A stretch of 7,309 bases of DNA from Ruminococcaceae bacterium UBA5396. GTDB taxonomy: Bacteria; Bacillota; Clostridia; Oscillospirales; Acutalibacteraceae. The notes under the pieces were generated by a model. The model made no database searches and had not been told where the DNA came from. It worked only from the letters and a program-made list of their open reading frames with translations. The stretch is taken from the NCBI GenBank assembly GCA_002410715.1, contig DHOG01000012.1:1-7309 (forward strand), written 5' to 3'. A program made the position numbers and the translations under genes. This document shows positions 6,543-7,309 of this stretch, in pieces. Every line of letters begins with the position of its first letter. Within the stretch, counting starts at the first letter, position 1.

Positions 6543-7309
6543 TCACGCCCACCAGGTGGATATCGGTGTATAGGAGCCGCCGTTGTTCTGGACGGCAATT
6601 ACCGGGCCTCCGGCTGGTGGGACGGACGGATTCGGTTTGATCAGGTTTGCGACGCATTTTGCTTGAGCTCCGGTAGACAGCTTTATCTGAACAGTTTTTG
6701 GCAGCAGCAGCGCCGTATTCATTTCCAGCCGTCCACCTATAACCTCCACGAGATATTGGGTTGTTGTCATATCAAAGTAGTGTAATTGGCTGATAACCAA
6801 AGTACCGCCACGCACTACAATGGAGGTAGTCGGCTGCGCCCACATCATGGAATTGAACATCTCCACACGGCCAGTTACTGTTTGCTCCATAACCACATGA
6901 CTTCTTGTTCCATCGTAATTCATAGCTACAAGTTCACTGTTAACTAGCTTTACATTATTGGCTTGTTCGATCACTAAGCCATTGCGGCATCCGTCGGAAC
7001 CGTGGCCGATTATAGTGCCGCTGGTTCCCTGACCTACTTGGGATTTCATAAGCATGGCATTCTTTGCCGAAAACACAAAGGTACCCAGCAAGTGCTCTGA
7101 TACATTGTCTCCTAGTATGATTCCATCAAGCGATGTATTCAGCATGCCGTTGTATTGATCCATTCCCGCCGAGGGTATGACTGATACGGTTGATCGCTTC
7201 CAATAATGGGCGTTGAAATGCACGTTTTCCATCCAGCCATTGGAATTGTTGTTACCCGCGAAAACACCGCGCCGGATTGGAGAACCGCTGACATACTGGA
7301 TGTAGTGGC
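6543..7309 (-). CDS. Beta-helix (pectate-lyase superfamily-like) protein, C-terminal part (5' end outside window)
   Basis: The frame is open on the minus strand from the right edge to the TGA at 6543-6545, giving 254 visible residues beginning HYIQYVSGSPIRRG. It aligns with residues 741-995 of the lipoprotein at 2247-5234 with a single one-residue gap. About 144 of 254 positions are identical by eye count (roughly 57%). Shared blocks include NGW-ENV-FN-HYWKRS, LNTSLD, SEH-LG, GTIIGHG-DGCRN, FNSMMWAQP, GGTL and the extreme C-terminus TWWA. The internal ATG at 7232 is not the start, because homology continues upstream through 25 more codons to the edge. It is probably a full two-helix paralogue truncated only by the window, likely acting on the same or a related polysaccharide; whether it is also a lipoprotein cannot be seen. 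The esterase gene follows 124 bases downstream on the same strand. Confidence 0.85.
   Translation of the reverse strand, partial: HYIQYVSGSPIRRGVFAGNNNSNGWMENVHFNAHYWKRSTVSVIPSAGMDQYNGMLNTSLDGIILGDNVSEHLLGTFVFSAKNAMLMKSQVGQGTSGTIIGHGSDGCRNGLVIEQANNVKLVNSELVAMNYDGTRSHVVMEQTVTGRVEMFNSMMWAQPTTSIVVRGGTLVISQLHYFDMTTTQYLVEVIGGRLEMNTALLLPKTVQIKLSTGAQAKCVANLIKPNPSVPPAGGPVIAVQNNGGSYTPISTWWA

Noticed and set aside
1..7309. Defence system, phage, CRISPR or toxin-antitoxin cassette
   Set aside because: All substantial reading frames are accounted for by carbohydrate-active or esterase genes, and no repeat arrays, nucleases, transposases or small paired genes were seen.

Overview
The window looks like a plant-polysaccharide degradation locus from a Gram-positive anaerobe, most likely a Clostridia-type Bacillota (gut, rumen or compost). 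The evidence is strong AGGAG/GGAGG ribosome binding sites, a near-consensus sigma-A promoter, two lipoprotein signal peptides, a Ser/Thr/Lys-rich wall-spanning linker, AT-rich spacers, and the enzyme families present. No RNA gene, CRISPR array, insertion sequence, phage gene or defence gene was found. I do not see a novel system; the interest lies in variant enzymes, a duplicated gene pair and clear regulatory elements.

Layout. Bases 1-971 (+) hold the C-terminal part of a glycosidase with a beta-galactosidase (GH42-like) trimerisation domain; its catalytic barrel lies left of the window. It is followed 27 bases later by 999-2165 (+), an SGNH/CE2-like deacetylase lipoprotein, and the two probably form an operon. 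A perfect 19-bp hairpin at 2187-2234 lies between this pair and the convergent gene at 2247-5234 (-) and probably terminates both. That gene encodes a 995-residue lipoprotein with two tandem pectate-lyase-type beta-helices. Its AT-rich upstream region (5235-5500) carries a strong promoter and, further up, the terminator of the next gene. Bases 5501-6418 (-) encode a cytoplasmic CE7/AXE1-like esterase. Bases 6543-7309 (-) hold the C-terminal part of a second beta-helix protein, about 57% identical (counted by eye) to the end of the 995-residue protein; it runs off the right edge.

How it fits together (inference). Surface-anchored beta-helix proteins would bind or cleave an acetylated pectin- or xylan-like polymer, and the CE2-like lipoprotein would remove acetyl groups outside the cell. 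The leaderless esterase and probably the galactosidase would finish imported oligosaccharides inside. The true substrate cannot be read from the sequence.
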